In this document: positions 49,320-58,235 of the stretch, in pieces
How the letters are laid out: each line of letters begins with the position of its first letter
Position numbering within the stretch: position 1 is the stretch's first letter
Assembly: GCA_050013875.1 (NCBI GenBank)
Contig: JBEKEK010000013.1
Location: forward strand, 16,187-80,186
Direction: 5' to 3'
Length of the DNA: 64,000 nucleotides
From: Trebonia sp050013875
GTDB taxonomy: Bacteria; Actinomycetota; Actinomycetes; Streptosporangiales; Streptosporangiaceae
Notes under the pieces: generated by a model
Seen by the model: the letters and a program-made list of their open reading frames with translations, nothing else
What the model was told of the DNA's origin: nothing
The model's database searches: none
Made by a program: the position numbers and the translations under genes

Positions 49320-52300
49320 GAGTCACCTCGGACAGGCGCGACGGGCGGGGCAAGGGCGGCCGCGACGGCGATCAGGGCGGCGGCCTGGGCCGGCCATCCG
49401 AAGGGTCCGAGGCCGGACTGGGCACCATGGTTCAGCCCGCTGATGACGAACGCCCCCGCCACGCACATCGCGGTGAACGCCAGCCACGGCACCCATGCCC
49501 GACGCCACCAGCCGAGCAGGATCACGGCCGCCACCGCGACCGCGACCGGGCCGCCGACCAGGGCAAGCACCAGCGCCGCGGCCGCGGCGGCCAGCCAGTA
49601 CCCGGCCGGGCTGACCGGGCCGGCCACGGCGGCCGGCGCACCGGACCCGGGGTCGCCGACGGTGGCGCCCCGGGTCCGGCCTCGGCGCGGCGGCCATACC
49701 GCGCCCGCCATGAGCACCAGCAGGGCGAGGATCGCCGCCCCAAGCAGCCAGTGGTACCCCGTCTCGGGGGTGAAGGTCAGGGTCACGGCGCCGCCAGCCC
49801 CGGCCGGGATCACGTAGGCCTGCTGCCAGCCGTCCAGGGTGACCGGGGTGAGCTGATGCCCGTTCAGCGTCGCGGTCCAGCCTGGGTTGACCGTCTGGTG
49901 CAGCTCCAGGTAGGAGACTCGGCCGGGGCCCACCGTCACGGTGCGGTCCTCGGTTCCCCAGGAGACGATCCGCAGGCTGCGTGCGGTGGTGGCGGCACCG
50001 GCCGCGGCGAGCGGGGCCGCGGCGGCGTCGGTCAGACTCAGGCTGGTGACGGCGAGCGGCACACCGGTGCCCGGTGAGCTCAGCCAGTGCCGTCCGGCCG
50101 CCAGCGCCAGCGCCGCCCCCGCGGTGCACAGGTGCAGGGGGAGCGGGGTCAGGTTGATAAGGTCCCGCACGGTGCCGGAGACCGAGGTGGGATAGCTGCG
50201 GCCGTCCACCGTCAGCGGCGGGCCCTGCCCGCAGGGCAGCTGGAACGGGGCGCTGGCGGCCGGGATGCCGGTGCTCAGGCTGGCCAGCGCGGGGACGGTC
50301 AGCGATCCGAGGCCGACCGGGAGCTGCTGGGCGCTGGCGACCAGCGGGTTGTCGGCGGTGGTGGGCATCAGGCCGGGGAAGCTGATGTTCAGCTGGTCGG
50401 TGACCAGGGGCGGGAAGGTCAGGACTCCGCTCGACGGCACCGGCACGTCGCGGACCCCGGCCGGGCTGCTGATAAGTACCCGCGTCGGCTCCGCCGCGAT
50501 CCCCACGGTGGCGGTCGTGAGCTGGATCTCGCTGATGGCCCGCTGCCCTGTCCAGCGCAGGTGCACGGTGGCGGACGGGCCGGCCGCGATCCAGCCGGTG
50601 CCGTCGAGCAGGTTCTGCGGCCGCAGCGCGGGCAGCGAGCCGAACGTGGACGACGCGCTGATGCGCAGCTGGGCCGACGCCGCTGAGCCAAGCCGGCCGA
50701 GTAGCGCATTGAGCGCGGCGCCGGGCACGGCGGTGACCTCGGCCGAGACACCGAAGGAGGCGGCCGTGGCGGTGCTGAAGGTCCGGTTCAGGTCGGCCTC
50801 GGGCGGGTCACCGGGCAGGCCGAGCGCCTGGCCGGAGGCGCGCTGGAAGCTGAACGACGGGTCCGGGCCGGCCTGCTGCGACGGCTGCAGGTAACTGGTG
50901 ACGTGCACCCCGGGGATGGCGACGTCGGTGATGCCCGCGCCGGGGCCGCCCGGGGTGCCGCCGCGGCTGGCGGCGATGGTGATGCGGAGCCAGCCGCTGG
51001 TGCCGGGCGGGATCCGCAGCGGCTGGGCCGCCGCCGTCACCCGGGTGTCGGTGACCGCGCGCCCGGCCGCGGTGGTGACGACCAGCCGGGTGGCGACCGG
51101 CCGCGGTAGGTCATCAAGCAGCCGGATGGCGGCCGATCCGGACAGGTCCCTGGCGCCTGCGAAGTTGATCTGGATCCACTGCCCGGCGGCGCTGACCGCG
51201 CTGGCCTCGGTCCAGGCGGTGGCCGGGTTGCCGTCGAAGGCGTTGGCTGGATCGCCTTGCGGTTCCTCGAACAGCCAGGAGCCGGCCGATGAGGCGGTGA
51301 CGCTGGCCGCGCCGGTGAGCACGGCGACGGTCTGCCGGCCGGCCGTCCCCGCGGGCAGCAGCTGCCGGGGCGGCTGACCCCCGGCGCCCTGCGGGTCATC
51401 CGCCGGGATCGTGCCGGTCGCGGTGTAGGTGTACGAGGTGTTGTCGTCGGGCAGCCCGAAGGCGGTGTCCGCGCGCCGCAGGCCGTCGGTGGCGAGCTGG
51501 CGGACGGCGGGCGGCCCGGCCGCGGTTTCCTGCCCGGCGATCACCGCCGGCTGGTCGGTGCCAAGCAGACCCTGGCCGGTCAGCTGCAGCAGCGACGCCG
51601 GACCGCCGTCGACCAGCGTGGTGGGGCCGGCCGGAAGCACGGCGGCCGGCCCGCCCGGCCGGTCGGCCGGGTTGGCGGCCTGGAAGATCTCGACCGGCGG
51701 GTACTCCGGCTCGATCGCCTCCACCTGCAGGGACGTCCCCTGGCCGACGGGGCCGGCCGGGGCCGGCGGGCCGAACGCCGCCACCCGGACGAATCCCGAG
51801 GCGCGCAGCGCGGCGTGCACGACCCCGGGCGGCGTGTAGCCGAGCTGGGCCGGGTCGAGGTCGTTGCGCACCAGCACGTAGCGGATGCCCGCCCGGTCGA
51901 GATAGCCCGCCAGGCCCGGTGCGGCGGTGCCCGCCTCGATGGCCTGCTCCGCCCCGTTGAGCAGGTCACTCACCCCGCCGCCGCTGAACGGCACCAGGCT
52001 CCGTTCCACCCACGGGGAGCTGGCAAGCGGTTCAAGCGGCTCGTCGATGGGCTGGCCCCAGTCGTAGACGCCGTGCGAGTCGGCCGGTACCACCAGGGTG
52101 GTCTCGGTCCCGTTGTGCGCGCCCAGCCAGTTGGCCGCCTGCTGCCAGTAGGCGGGCACCGCGGTGAAGGACCCTGGCTGCAGCGCCTGCCCGTTCAGGT
52201 AGGGCAGGCCAAGGCCGGCCAGCACCGCCATCGCGGCCACGGCGCTGACCGCGCGGGCAGCCGGCCGGCGCCACCCGGCGCGCGCCAGCACGTGCGCGAT

Positions 52301-53497
52301 CCCCAGGGCGAGCACCACCGCCAGCACCGGCTCGATCTTGAAGACGTTACGCAGTGCCGCCAGCGTCCCGTTCAGCAGCGTCTGCACCTGCGCGGACAGC
52401 GGGCCGCCGAGCGGGCCGCCGTAGCCGGCCAGCGCATACAGCGCGGCCACGCCGACGGTGGCCCGCAGCCAGAGCGCCTCGGGCAGGTCACGGCGGGCGA
52501 GCCCGGCCAGGCCGGCCGCGGCGGCCACCGCCCCGGCGGCGACCGCCCACACCGATTCCGTCAGCACCGATCCGGCCGTCAGCCACGGCTGCCCGAAGTT
52601 CAAGTACGCGACCCAGTTGCCGCTGCCGCGCAGCACCGCCGCCGCCGACATGGTCTGGGTGGTGGTGGCCGCCTGCTCGATGTAGGGCAGGAAGTTGAAA
52701 CCGTAGCGGCCCTGGTACAGCAGCGGCACCGCCCACCAGGCGGTGGCGAGCAGCACCGCGAGCACCCACCAGCCGCCCAGCGCCCAGCGCCGCCGCCCCC
52801 GCCGCGTCAGCAGGTACATCGCGGGCAGCACGAGCACGGCGAGGGTGGAGACCGCGTTGATGCCCCCCATGCACACGACCACCAGGCCCGACCGCGCGGC
52901 CGCGGCGCGCGGCGACCCGCCACCGATCAGCGGCAGCACGGCCCAGGGCACGAGCAGTCCCGGCAGCAGGCCGCCCGAGGAAGAGCCGATCAAGATGGTG
53001 AACGTCGGCCACAGCGCGAACGCCGCCCCGGCCAGCAGCCGGGTGGCGCGGCTTCCGATGCCCACCGCCTCGGCCAGCCGGACCAGGCCGAGGAAGGCCG
53101 CCGCGATCAGCAGCGACATCCAGACCCGCTCGGCCACCCAGACCGGCACCTGCAGCAGGTGGGCGACGAGATAGAACGCGCCCATCGGGAAGGCGTAGCC
53201 GATGTACTGGTCCTGCAGGCTGCCGAGGTACTCCAGCGGGTTCCATAGGTGCCATAGCCGCTCGTAGAAGCCCACCGGGTCGATATCGACGCCCAGCTTC
53301 GTGTCGAAGGTCATCCGGCCCGGGTCCTGGACCAGCAGCAGGACAAACACGATCACCCAGGCCAGGACCGCCCAGCGCAGGCCGGCCCGCTCGGCCGCGT
53401 CCCCCCAGCGAGACCGCGGCCGCCACGGCGGGCGCCTCCCGCCGTCGGACGGTGCTGCCCCCACGGCGAAAAGTTCCTGCAGGCTGACGGTGCTCAC
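49316..53497 (-). CDS. DUF3367 alpha-(1->3)-arabinofuranosyltransferase-like GT-C protein (AftD-like)
   Basis: 1393 residues from GTG 53497, which overlaps the methyltransferase stop (GTGA). N-terminal ~450 residues hold about ten membrane helices and the GT-C loop MTFDTKLGVDIDPVGFYERLWHLWNP; then an extracytoplasmic part with carbohydrate-binding-like beta domains (NAFDGNPATAWTEASAVSAAGQWIQINF), and C-terminal helices. This is the layout of mycobacterial AftD, which adds alpha-1,3 arabinofuranose branches using decaprenyl-phospho-arabinose. Substrate in this organism is unproven, and homologues occur outside the mycolata. Confidence 0.93.
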   Translation of the reverse strand: MSTVSLQELFAVGAAPSDGGRRPPWRPRSRWGDAAERAGLRWAVLAWVIVFVLLLVQDPGRMTFDTKLGVDIDPVGFYERLWHLWNPLEYLGSLQDQYIGYAFPMGAFYLVAHLLQVPVWVAERVWMSLLIAAAFLGLVRLAEAVGIGSRATRLLAGAAFALWPTFTILIGSSSGGLLPGLLVPWAVLPLIGGGSPRAAAARSGLVVVCMGGINAVSTLAVLVLPAMYLLTRRGRRRWALGGWWVLAVLLATAWWAVPLLYQGRYGFNFLPYIEQAATTTQTMSAAAVLRGSGNWVAYLNFGQPWLTAGSVLTESVWAVAAGAVAAAAGLAGLARRDLPEALWLRATVGVAALYALAGYGGPLGGPLSAQVQTLLNGTLAALRNVFKIEPVLAVVLALGIAHVLARAGWRRPAARAVSAVAAMAVLAGLGLPYLNGQALQPGSFTAVPAYWQQAANWLGAHNGTETTLVVPADSHGVYDWGQPIDEPLEPLASSPWVERSLVPFSGGGVSDLLNGAEQAIEAGTAAPGLAGYLDRAGIRYVLVRNDLDPAQLGYTPPGVVHAALRASGFVRVAAFGPPAPAGPVGQGTSLQVEAIEPEYPPVEIFQAANPADRPGGPAAVLPAGPTTLVDGGPASLLQLTGQGLLGTDQPAVIAGQETAAGPPAVRQLATDGLRRADTAFGLPDDNTSYTYTATGTIPADDPQGAGGQPPRQLLPAGTAGRQTVAVLTGAASVTASSAGSWLFEEPQGDPANAFDGNPATAWTEASAVSAAGQWIQINFAGARDLSGSAAIRLLDDLPRPVATRLVVTTAAGRAVTDTRVTAAAQPLRIPPGTSGWLRITIAASRGGTPGGPGAGITDVAIPGVHVTSYLQPSQQAGPDPSFSFQRASGQALGLPGDPPEADLNRTFSTATAASFGVSAEVTAVPGAALNALLGRLGSAASAQLRISASSTFGSLPALRPQNLLDGTGWIAAGPSATVHLRWTGQRAISEIQLTTATVGIAAEPTRVLISSPAGVRDVPVPSSGVLTFPPLVTDQLNISFPGLMPTTADNPLVASAQQLPVGLGSLTVPALASLSTGIPAASAPFQLPCGQGPPLTVDGRSYPTSVSGTVRDLINLTPLPLHLCTAGAALALAAGRHWLSSPGTGVPLAVTSLSLTDAAAAPLAAAGAATTARSLRIVSWGTEDRTVTVGPGRVSYLELHQTVNPGWTATLNGHQLTPVTLDGWQQAYVIPAGAGGAVTLTFTPETGYHWLLGAAILALLVLMAGAVWPPRRGRTRGATVGDPGSGAPAAVAGPVSPAGYWLAAAAAALVLALVGGPVAVAVAAVILLGWWRRAWVPWLAFTAMCVAGAFVISGLNHGAQSGLGPFGWPAQAAALIAVAAALAPPVAPVRGDS

Positions 53498-54264
53498 TCC
53501 TGCCGCCGCAAGATCAGCAGGAGGTTCCACGTCAGCAACTCGCGCAGGCCGGGCAGGAAGATCAGGAACCGGCACCAGGGCGGGTAGTACCGCGGCCGCG
53601 CCTCGACCACGGTGACGTCGGCCCGCCGCCGCACCAGGGACAGCACCTGCCCGACGCCGATCGGGAACATCGACTCCCCGTAGACGTTCTTCGGCTTGCG
53701 GCCATGACGGCGGATGTAACGGCGCAGCGCGTAATTGCCCCCCAGGTAGTGGTAGGGCGCGGACTCATGGCCGCCCCAGGGCCCCAGCCACACCGTGTAC
53801 GACAGGTACACCAGCCCGCCGGGCCTGGTTACCCGGATCATCTCGTCGATGAGCCCGGCCGGGTCGCGCACGTGCTCGAGCACATTGCAGGAGAAGCACA
53901 CGTCGATGCTGGCGTCGGTCAGCGGCAGCCAGTAGCCGTCGCCGAGCACGCTCTGGCGACCGGGCGCGCCGCGGGCGTACAGCTCGGCCGGATCCGGCTC
54001 GACCAGCAGGCACCGGGCGCCGTGGGCGCGGAACGCGTCGGTGAAATAGCCGGCGCCGCCGCCGACGTCCACCACCTGGCTCCCGGCCAGCCGGATGTGG
54101 CGCGCTATCAGCGCGGCCGAGTCGCGGGCGAGTAGACCGTAGAAGCCGCCCGGGTCCGTCTGCTCCCGCCGGAAGGCCGCCAGCAGGCGAAGCGCGCCGA
54201 CCGGGCCCGACGCGGTGGTCGCGGACGGGGCGGCAGGTGCGGGTGAGAGCGCGTCGGCGGGCAT
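53494..54264 (-). CDS. SAM-dependent methyltransferase (class I)
   Basis: 256 residues from ATG 54264, six nt after AAGGAG. SAM motif I VVDVGGGAGYFTDAF, acidic end LLVEPDPAEL, motif FSCNVLEHVRDPAGLIDEMIRVTRPGG of the UbiE-like group. C-terminal hydrophobic stretch (FLIFLPGLRELLTWNLLLIL) may contact the membrane. First gene of the envelope operon; the Trm112-like protein of the same operon might assist it (inference). Confidence 0.92.
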   Translation of the reverse strand: MPADALSPAPAAPSATTASGPVGALRLLAAFRREQTDPGGFYGLLARDSAALIARHIRLAGSQVVDVGGGAGYFTDAFRAHGARCLLVEPDPAELYARGAPGRQSVLGDGYWLPLTDASIDVCFSCNVLEHVRDPAGLIDEMIRVTRPGGLVYLSYTVWLGPWGGHESAPYHYLGGNYALRRYIRRHGRKPKNVYGESMFPIGVGQVLSLVRRRADVTVVEARPRYYPPWCRFLIFLPGLRELLTWNLLLILRRQE

Positions 54265-54427
54265 GTCGTTCTCCTTCACGGATTACCGGAAGGTCTCCCA
54301 GGCCGCGGAGACCGTCCGGTGCCGAGCTGCCCTAACCCGGCCGGTTCCGGCGACAGAACGCCGGTGCGGCCGAGCGGGCGGGGGTTACGCTGCTTGGGCG
54401 GACATGTTACTGGACAGTAGGTCACTC

Positions 54428-54442
54428 TTGATATTTCGTCAA
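54428..54442. promoter_or_regulatory. TTGA-N7-TCAA dyad, copy 1
   Basis: TTGATATTTCGTCAA. Same arms and spacer length as copy 2 at 54534-54548. Centres are 106 bp apart, about ten helical turns, so both could be bound on one DNA face with looping. The TetR encoded at 56472 is a candidate ligand. Confidence 0.5.
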
Positions 54443-54533
54443 TAGCGTCCGGACCGATGATCTTCACCTGCTCTCATGATGCCCGCAAATGCGCCGATGA
54501 GGGGTAACGTAAGCGAATGGTCACCTGGTCTTA

Positions 54534-54548
54534 TTGACACTCCATCAA
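54534..54548. promoter_or_regulatory. TTGA-N7-TCAA dyad, copy 2
   Basis: TTGACACTCCATCAA, extended on both sides to the perfect 6-bp arms TATTGA/TCAATA. Lies 73 bp before the GT4 start codon. Confidence 0.5.
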
Positions 54549-54620
54549 TACCAATAGACAATGACGTGGCCGGCCCTGTAAGCCCTGCCGGGTAGGCCCT
54601 ACCGCCGGGAGGTGATCAGT

Positions 54621-55754
54621 GTGGAGTCCGATCGGGTCCTCCTTTCGCCAGCTCAGCGCGGCAATGAGCGCTACCGGGGCGAACGCCGTCCGGGGCGCCA
54701 CGTGGTGATCGTGGCGTGGCGCGACATCGCCAGCCCGCACGCGGGCGGCTCGGAACTGCTCGTCGATCAGCTCGCGGCCGGGATGGTCAGGCAGGGCGAC
54801 CGGGTCACGCTGCTCTGCGGCGGCCCGTCGGCCGCCCATGGTTACCAGGTCGTGCGCAGCGGCGGCCCGTACTCCCAGTTCCTTGGGGCGCCGTTCGCCT
54901 ACTGGCGGCAGCTTCGCGATTGCGATGTCGTGGTGGAGGTCTGCAACGGCATGCCCTTCCTGGCACCGTTGTGGTCACGCAAGCCGATGATCTGCATGGT
55001 CAACCACGTGCACACCGATCTGTGGCCGCTCCGGTTCCGCCCGCCGCTGTCGACCGCGGGCCGCTTCATCGAGCAGCGGGTCATGCCGTGCCTGCACCGC
55101 CGGAACCTGATGCTCACGGTGTCCGCGTCCACCGCGCGGGAACTGGAGTCGCTCGGCGTCCCGCGCGAGCGCATCCGGATGCTCACCAACGGCGCCGCCC
55201 CCGCGGGCCCGCCCGTCCCGCGCAGCGGCGAGCCGCTGTTCCTCGCGCTCGGCCGGCTGGCCGAGTACAAGCGGATCGACCTGCTGCTGCGGCTGTGGGA
55301 CCGGGTCCGCCCGGTGCTCGGCGGGCGCCTGGTCATCGCGGGAGACGGCCCGCAACGCGGTTACCTGGAGTCGCTGGCGGGACCCGGCGTCACCTTCACC
55401 GGCCGGGTCAGCGAGGAGGAGAAGCACCGCCTGCTGAGCGCGGCCTGGCTGCTTGTGCACCCCGCGCAGATCGAGGGCTGGGGGATCGTGATCACCGAGG
55501 CCGCGCTCCGGGGCACCCCCGCCGTCGGCTTCGACGTCCCCGGGCTGCGCGACTCGGTCGAGCACGGGCGGACCGGCGTGCTCGCCCGCTCCGAGGCGGA
55601 GTTCGCCTCGGCCTGGGCGGCGCTGGCCCTCGACCCGGCCCGCCGTGCCGCGCTCGGCGAGGCCGCGCGGCGCGGCGCCACCCGGCTGCGCTGGTCCACC
55701 GCGGTGCGACATTTCGCCGCGGTCATCGACGAGGCAGTCAATGAAGCCCGCTGA
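54621..55754 (+). CDS. Glycosyltransferase family 4 protein
   Basis: 377 residues from GTG 54621, eight nt after GGGAGG (GTG 54612 also in frame). Donor-domain landmarks are LALGRLAEYKRIDLLLRLW, VIAGDGPQRGYLESLA and the E-x7-E motif EGWGIVITEAALRGTPAVGFD. The acceptor domain starts VVIVAWRDIASPHAGGSELLVDQLAAGM. Cytoplasmic retaining transferase, probably building a glycolipid or glycan used by this locus. First gene of the plus-strand envelope operon; overlaps the methyltransferase by 14 bp. Confidence 0.95.
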   Translation: MESDRVLLSPAQRGNERYRGERRPGRHVVIVAWRDIASPHAGGSELLVDQLAAGMVRQGDRVTLLCGGPSAAHGYQVVRSGGPYSQFLGAPFAYWRQLRDCDVVVEVCNGMPFLAPLWSRKPMICMVNHVHTDLWPLRFRPPLSTAGRFIEQRVMPCLHRRNLMLTVSASTARELESLGVPRERIRMLTNGAAPAGPPVPRSGEPLFLALGRLAEYKRIDLLLRLWDRVRPVLGGRLVIAGDGPQRGYLESLAGPGVTFTGRVSEEEKHRLLSAAWLLVHPAQIEGWGIVITEAALRGTPAVGFDVPGLRDSVEHGRTGVLARSEAEFASAWAALALDPARRAALGEAARRGATRLRWSTAVRHFAAVIDEAVNEAR

Positions 55755-56475
55755 GCCGGCCGGCACCGGCCGGCTGCGCGCCTTCTACGAGGACCCGGGC
55801 ACCACCGTCAGCTCCGGGCCAGCGCGGGCCCGCAGGCAGGCGGCGATGCTCGCGACGGTGCTCGCCGGGCGTACCGGGGCGCAGCGGATCGTGGACGTGG
55901 GCTGCGGCGACGGCTCGGCCACGAGCCTGGTCAGCGACCTGGACACACGCAACACCGTCATCGGGGTCGACTGGTCGGCGACGGCACTGGCGCGGGCCCG
56001 TGCCCGCGGCCTGCTCGTCGTCCAGGGCGGAGTCGACACCTCGGGGCTGCCGCTCCCCGACGGCTGCGCCGACGTCGTCATCATGAGCGAACTGATCGAG
56101 CATCTGGTCGACACCGACACGGCCGTCGACGAGGTCCGCCGGGTACTGCGTCCCGGGGGAGTCCTGCTGCTGTCCACGCCGAACCTGGCCGCGTGGTTCA
56201 ACCGGGTCCTGGTCGGCCTCGGCATTCAGCCGGTGTTCTCCGAGGTGAGCCTGCGCGGCATCTACGGCAGGCCCGGCCGGGAAGTCGTCGGTCACCTGCG
56301 CCTGTTCACCCGGCGGGCGCTGGTGGAGTTCCTTGACGCTCGCGGCTTCTCGTGCGAGCGCGTTCTCGGCTCGCCCTACCACGACGTGCCACGGCTGCTG
56401 CGCCCGCTCGACCGGCTGCTCTCCCGCTGGCCCTCGATGGCCAGCATCCTGTTGGTAGAGGCCAGGCGCGGATGA
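55741..56475 (+). CDS. SAM-dependent methyltransferase (class I)
   Basis: 244 residues from ATG 55741. Motif I RIVDVGCGDGSATSL, VIGVDWSATALARARA, and the post-motif MSELIEHLVDTDTAVDEVRRVLRPGG. C-terminal block VGHLRLFTRRALVEFLDARGFSCERV is typical of sugar or lipid methyltransferases. Overlaps the GT4 gene before it and the TetR gene after it. Confidence 0.93.
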   Translation: MKPAEPAGTGRLRAFYEDPGTTVSSGPARARRQAAMLATVLAGRTGAQRIVDVGCGDGSATSLVSDLDTRNTVIGVDWSATALARARARGLLVVQGGVDTSGLPLPDGCADVVIMSELIEHLVDTDTAVDEVRRVLRPGGVLLLSTPNLAAWFNRVLVGLGIQPVFSEVSLRGIYGRPGREVVGHLRLFTRRALVEFLDARGFSCERVLGSPYHDVPRLLRPLDRLLSRWPSMASILLVEARRG

Positions 56476-57158
56476 TTTACGGTGAGGCGGTGAGCCCAGC
56501 CGAGAACACCGAACCAGCAGATCGCCGCGCCCGCCGCCGGCTCCCGCCCGATGACCGGCGCCAGGCGCTGATCAACTCGGCGCTGAAACTGTTCAACACC
56601 CACCCCTACGACGAGGTGTCCGTCGACGACATCGCGGCCGAGGCCGGGATGTCCCGGCCGCTGGTGTACCACTACTACGGCGGCAAGGCGGGGGTGTTCA
56701 TCAGCGCGCTGCGGCAGGCGGGCGATGACGTCGTGGCGGCGGTCGCCAAGGCCGGCATGGACGACCCGGACAACTGGCTGACGGCCGGCCTGTCCGCGTT
56801 CTTCGATCACGTCCAGGCCAACCCGATCGGGCTGACCGCCCTGTACCGGCACGGCTCGCTCACCGGCGGCCAGGAGAACCGCCAGGTGCTTGATGAGATC
56901 GGCGACCGGGTGCTGCGGCTGATAATGGCCAGCCTTGACCCGCCGGGCGACTCGCCGGTGCTGCAGTCGGTGCTGCGCGGGTGGATCGCGATGGTGGAGA
57001 CGATGGCCAGCGGGTGGCTGCGCCAGGGCCAGCCGTCGCGCAGGGAACTCGAGGCGCTGCTGCCCGAACTGCTGCGGGCCGTCCTCGGGGCCGCGGCCTG
57101 GCACGACGCCGCCACCGCGGCCGTCCTGCCGCGGCTGCCGCCACGCGGGCGAAGTTAG
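56472..57158 (+). CDS. TetR family transcriptional regulator
   Basis: 228 residues from ATG 56472 (ATGA overlap with the methyltransferase stop). HTH PDDRRQALINSALKLFNTHPYDEVSVDDIAAEAGMSRPLVYHYYGGKAGVF is classical TetR; the ligand domain includes NPIGLTALYRHGSLTGG, seen in many actinobacterial homologues. As an internal operon gene it may regulate the divergent envelope promoters through the TTGA-N7-TCAA sites (inference). Confidence 0.93.
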   Translation: MIYGEAVSPAENTEPADRRARRRLPPDDRRQALINSALKLFNTHPYDEVSVDDIAAEAGMSRPLVYHYYGGKAGVFISALRQAGDDVVAAVAKAGMDDPDNWLTAGLSAFFDHVQANPIGLTALYRHGSLTGGQENRQVLDEIGDRVLRLIMASLDPPGDSPVLQSVLRGWIAMVETMASGWLRQGQPSRRELEALLPELLRAVLGAAAWHDAATAAVLPRLPPRGRS

Positions 57159-57258
57159 ACAGGGCCGATGACGGTAAGTGAAACGAAGACAAACGGAACC
57201 AGATGATAACGGAACTATGCGCCTACTTTTACAACGCTTCCAGCGAGGTGAGCAGCAC

Positions 57259-58092
57259 ATGGCACCACACAACCAAGGCGAATCTCTCGCCGGGACGTCT
57301 GCCCTGGTCACCGGGGGCGAGAGCGCACTCGGGCTGGCCTGTGCCCGGCGGCTGGCGGCCGACGGCGCCGTGGTGACCATCTGCGGGACCGCCGAGCGGC
57401 ACCTCAAGGAAAGCGCCGAAGTCTACGGAATGCACTACGTCGTCGCCGACGTCACCGAAGAGGATCAGGTCGCCGACGCGTTCAGCACCGCCGCCGCCAG
57501 CGGCCCGCTGCGGATCGTCATCGCCAGCGCCCGCGGGTCGGCCTCGATCGGCCCCATCGCCCGGCTCAATACGGCCGGCTGGCGGGCCACGCTCGACCTC
57601 AACGCGACCGGGACCATGCTGACACTCAAGTACGCGGCGCGGGAGATGGCGCGCGTGGGGGGCGGCTCGTTCGTGGCGATCTCCTCCATCGCCGCCACCC
57701 AGGTCCACCGCTGGTTCGGCGCCTACGGCCCGGCCAACGCCGCGGTCGATCACATGGTGGCGCTGGCCGCCGACGAACTCGGCGGGATCGGCATCAGAGT
57801 GAACGGCATCCGGCCCGGGATCGTGGAATCGGAGCTTGTCGCGGGCATCGCCGATCCCGGCCCGGTGCTCGACGACTACCTGGCCTGCATACCGCTGGCG
57901 CGGGTGGGCACCCCGGCCGATGTCGCCGAGGCGGCCCGGTTCCTGGCGGGGCCCGAGTCGTCCTGGATCACCGGCGAGGTCTTCAACGTCGACGGCGGCC
58001 AGCATCTGCGCCGTGGACCCGATTACGCGGCGGCGTTCGAGCCGATGTTCGGCGCCGCGGCACTGCGCGGCCTGCCCGAGGAAGGACCGTAG
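57259..58092 (+). CDS. Degenerate SDR family protein
   Basis: 277 residues from ATG 57259. The fold is clearly SDR (NVDGGQHL at the end, LDLNATGTMLTLKYAAREM helix), but key motifs are altered. The cofactor loop reads TGGESALG instead of TGxxxGxG, NNAG is ASAR, and the active site YGPAN has Asn160 where Lys is expected after Tyr156. Catalysis by the standard mechanism is unlikely; a structural or ligand-binding role, or an altered chemistry, is possible. Same-strand after the TetR gene with a 100-bp gap. Confidence 0.85.
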   Translation: MAPHNQGESLAGTSALVTGGESALGLACARRLAADGAVVTICGTAERHLKESAEVYGMHYVVADVTEEDQVADAFSTAAASGPLRIVIASARGSASIGPIARLNTAGWRATLDLNATGTMLTLKYAAREMARVGGGSFVAISSIAATQVHRWFGAYGPANAAVDHMVALAADELGGIGIRVNGIRPGIVESELVAGIADPGPVLDDYLACIPLARVGTPADVAEAARFLAGPESSWITGEVFNVDGGQHLRRGPDYAAAFEPMFGAAALRGLPEEGP

Positions 58093-58094
58093 AC

Positions 58095-58223
58095 ATGCGT
58101 ACCCTGCTAGCCGTGCTGATCGGCATCCTCCTCGCCACCGGTTCGGCGGCGGTCATGGTGCACGACGAGTCCGTGGTCAGACAGGCGCCGGTGCGGGTGC
58201 TGTTCAACTACGGCTCCGGCTGA
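58095..58223 (+). CDS. DUF2613-like small membrane/secreted peptide
   Basis: 42 residues, too short for routine ORF calling. One hydrophobic segment LLAVLIGILLATGSAAVMV followed by a short outside tail ending VRVLFNYGSG. This matches the actinobacterial DUF2613 peptides, which in mycobacteria lie beside aftD. The start is 2 bp after the SDR stop. The conserved pairing with an AftD-like gene supports it as a real gene; function unknown. Confidence 0.72.
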   Translation: MRTLLAVLIGILLATGSAAVMVHDESVVRQAPVRVLFNYGSG

Positions 58224-58235
58224 CAGGCCGGCCCC

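Larger units (their letters stand above)
54265..54620. promoter_or_regulatory. Divergent control region of the two envelope operons
   Basis: 356 bp with a markedly lower GC content around 54400-54570. It carries two TTGA-N7-TCAA dyads (54428-54442 and 54534-54548) and a GGTAGG-C-CCTACC dyad (54591-54603) directly before the ribosome site of the GT4 gene. Promoters for both operons must lie here; no unambiguous -35/-10 pair could be fixed. Confidence 0.6.

Noticed and set aside
51815..53248. 477-codon plus-strand open frame
   Set aside because: Antisense to the AftD-like gene; His/Arg/Gln-rich shadow.
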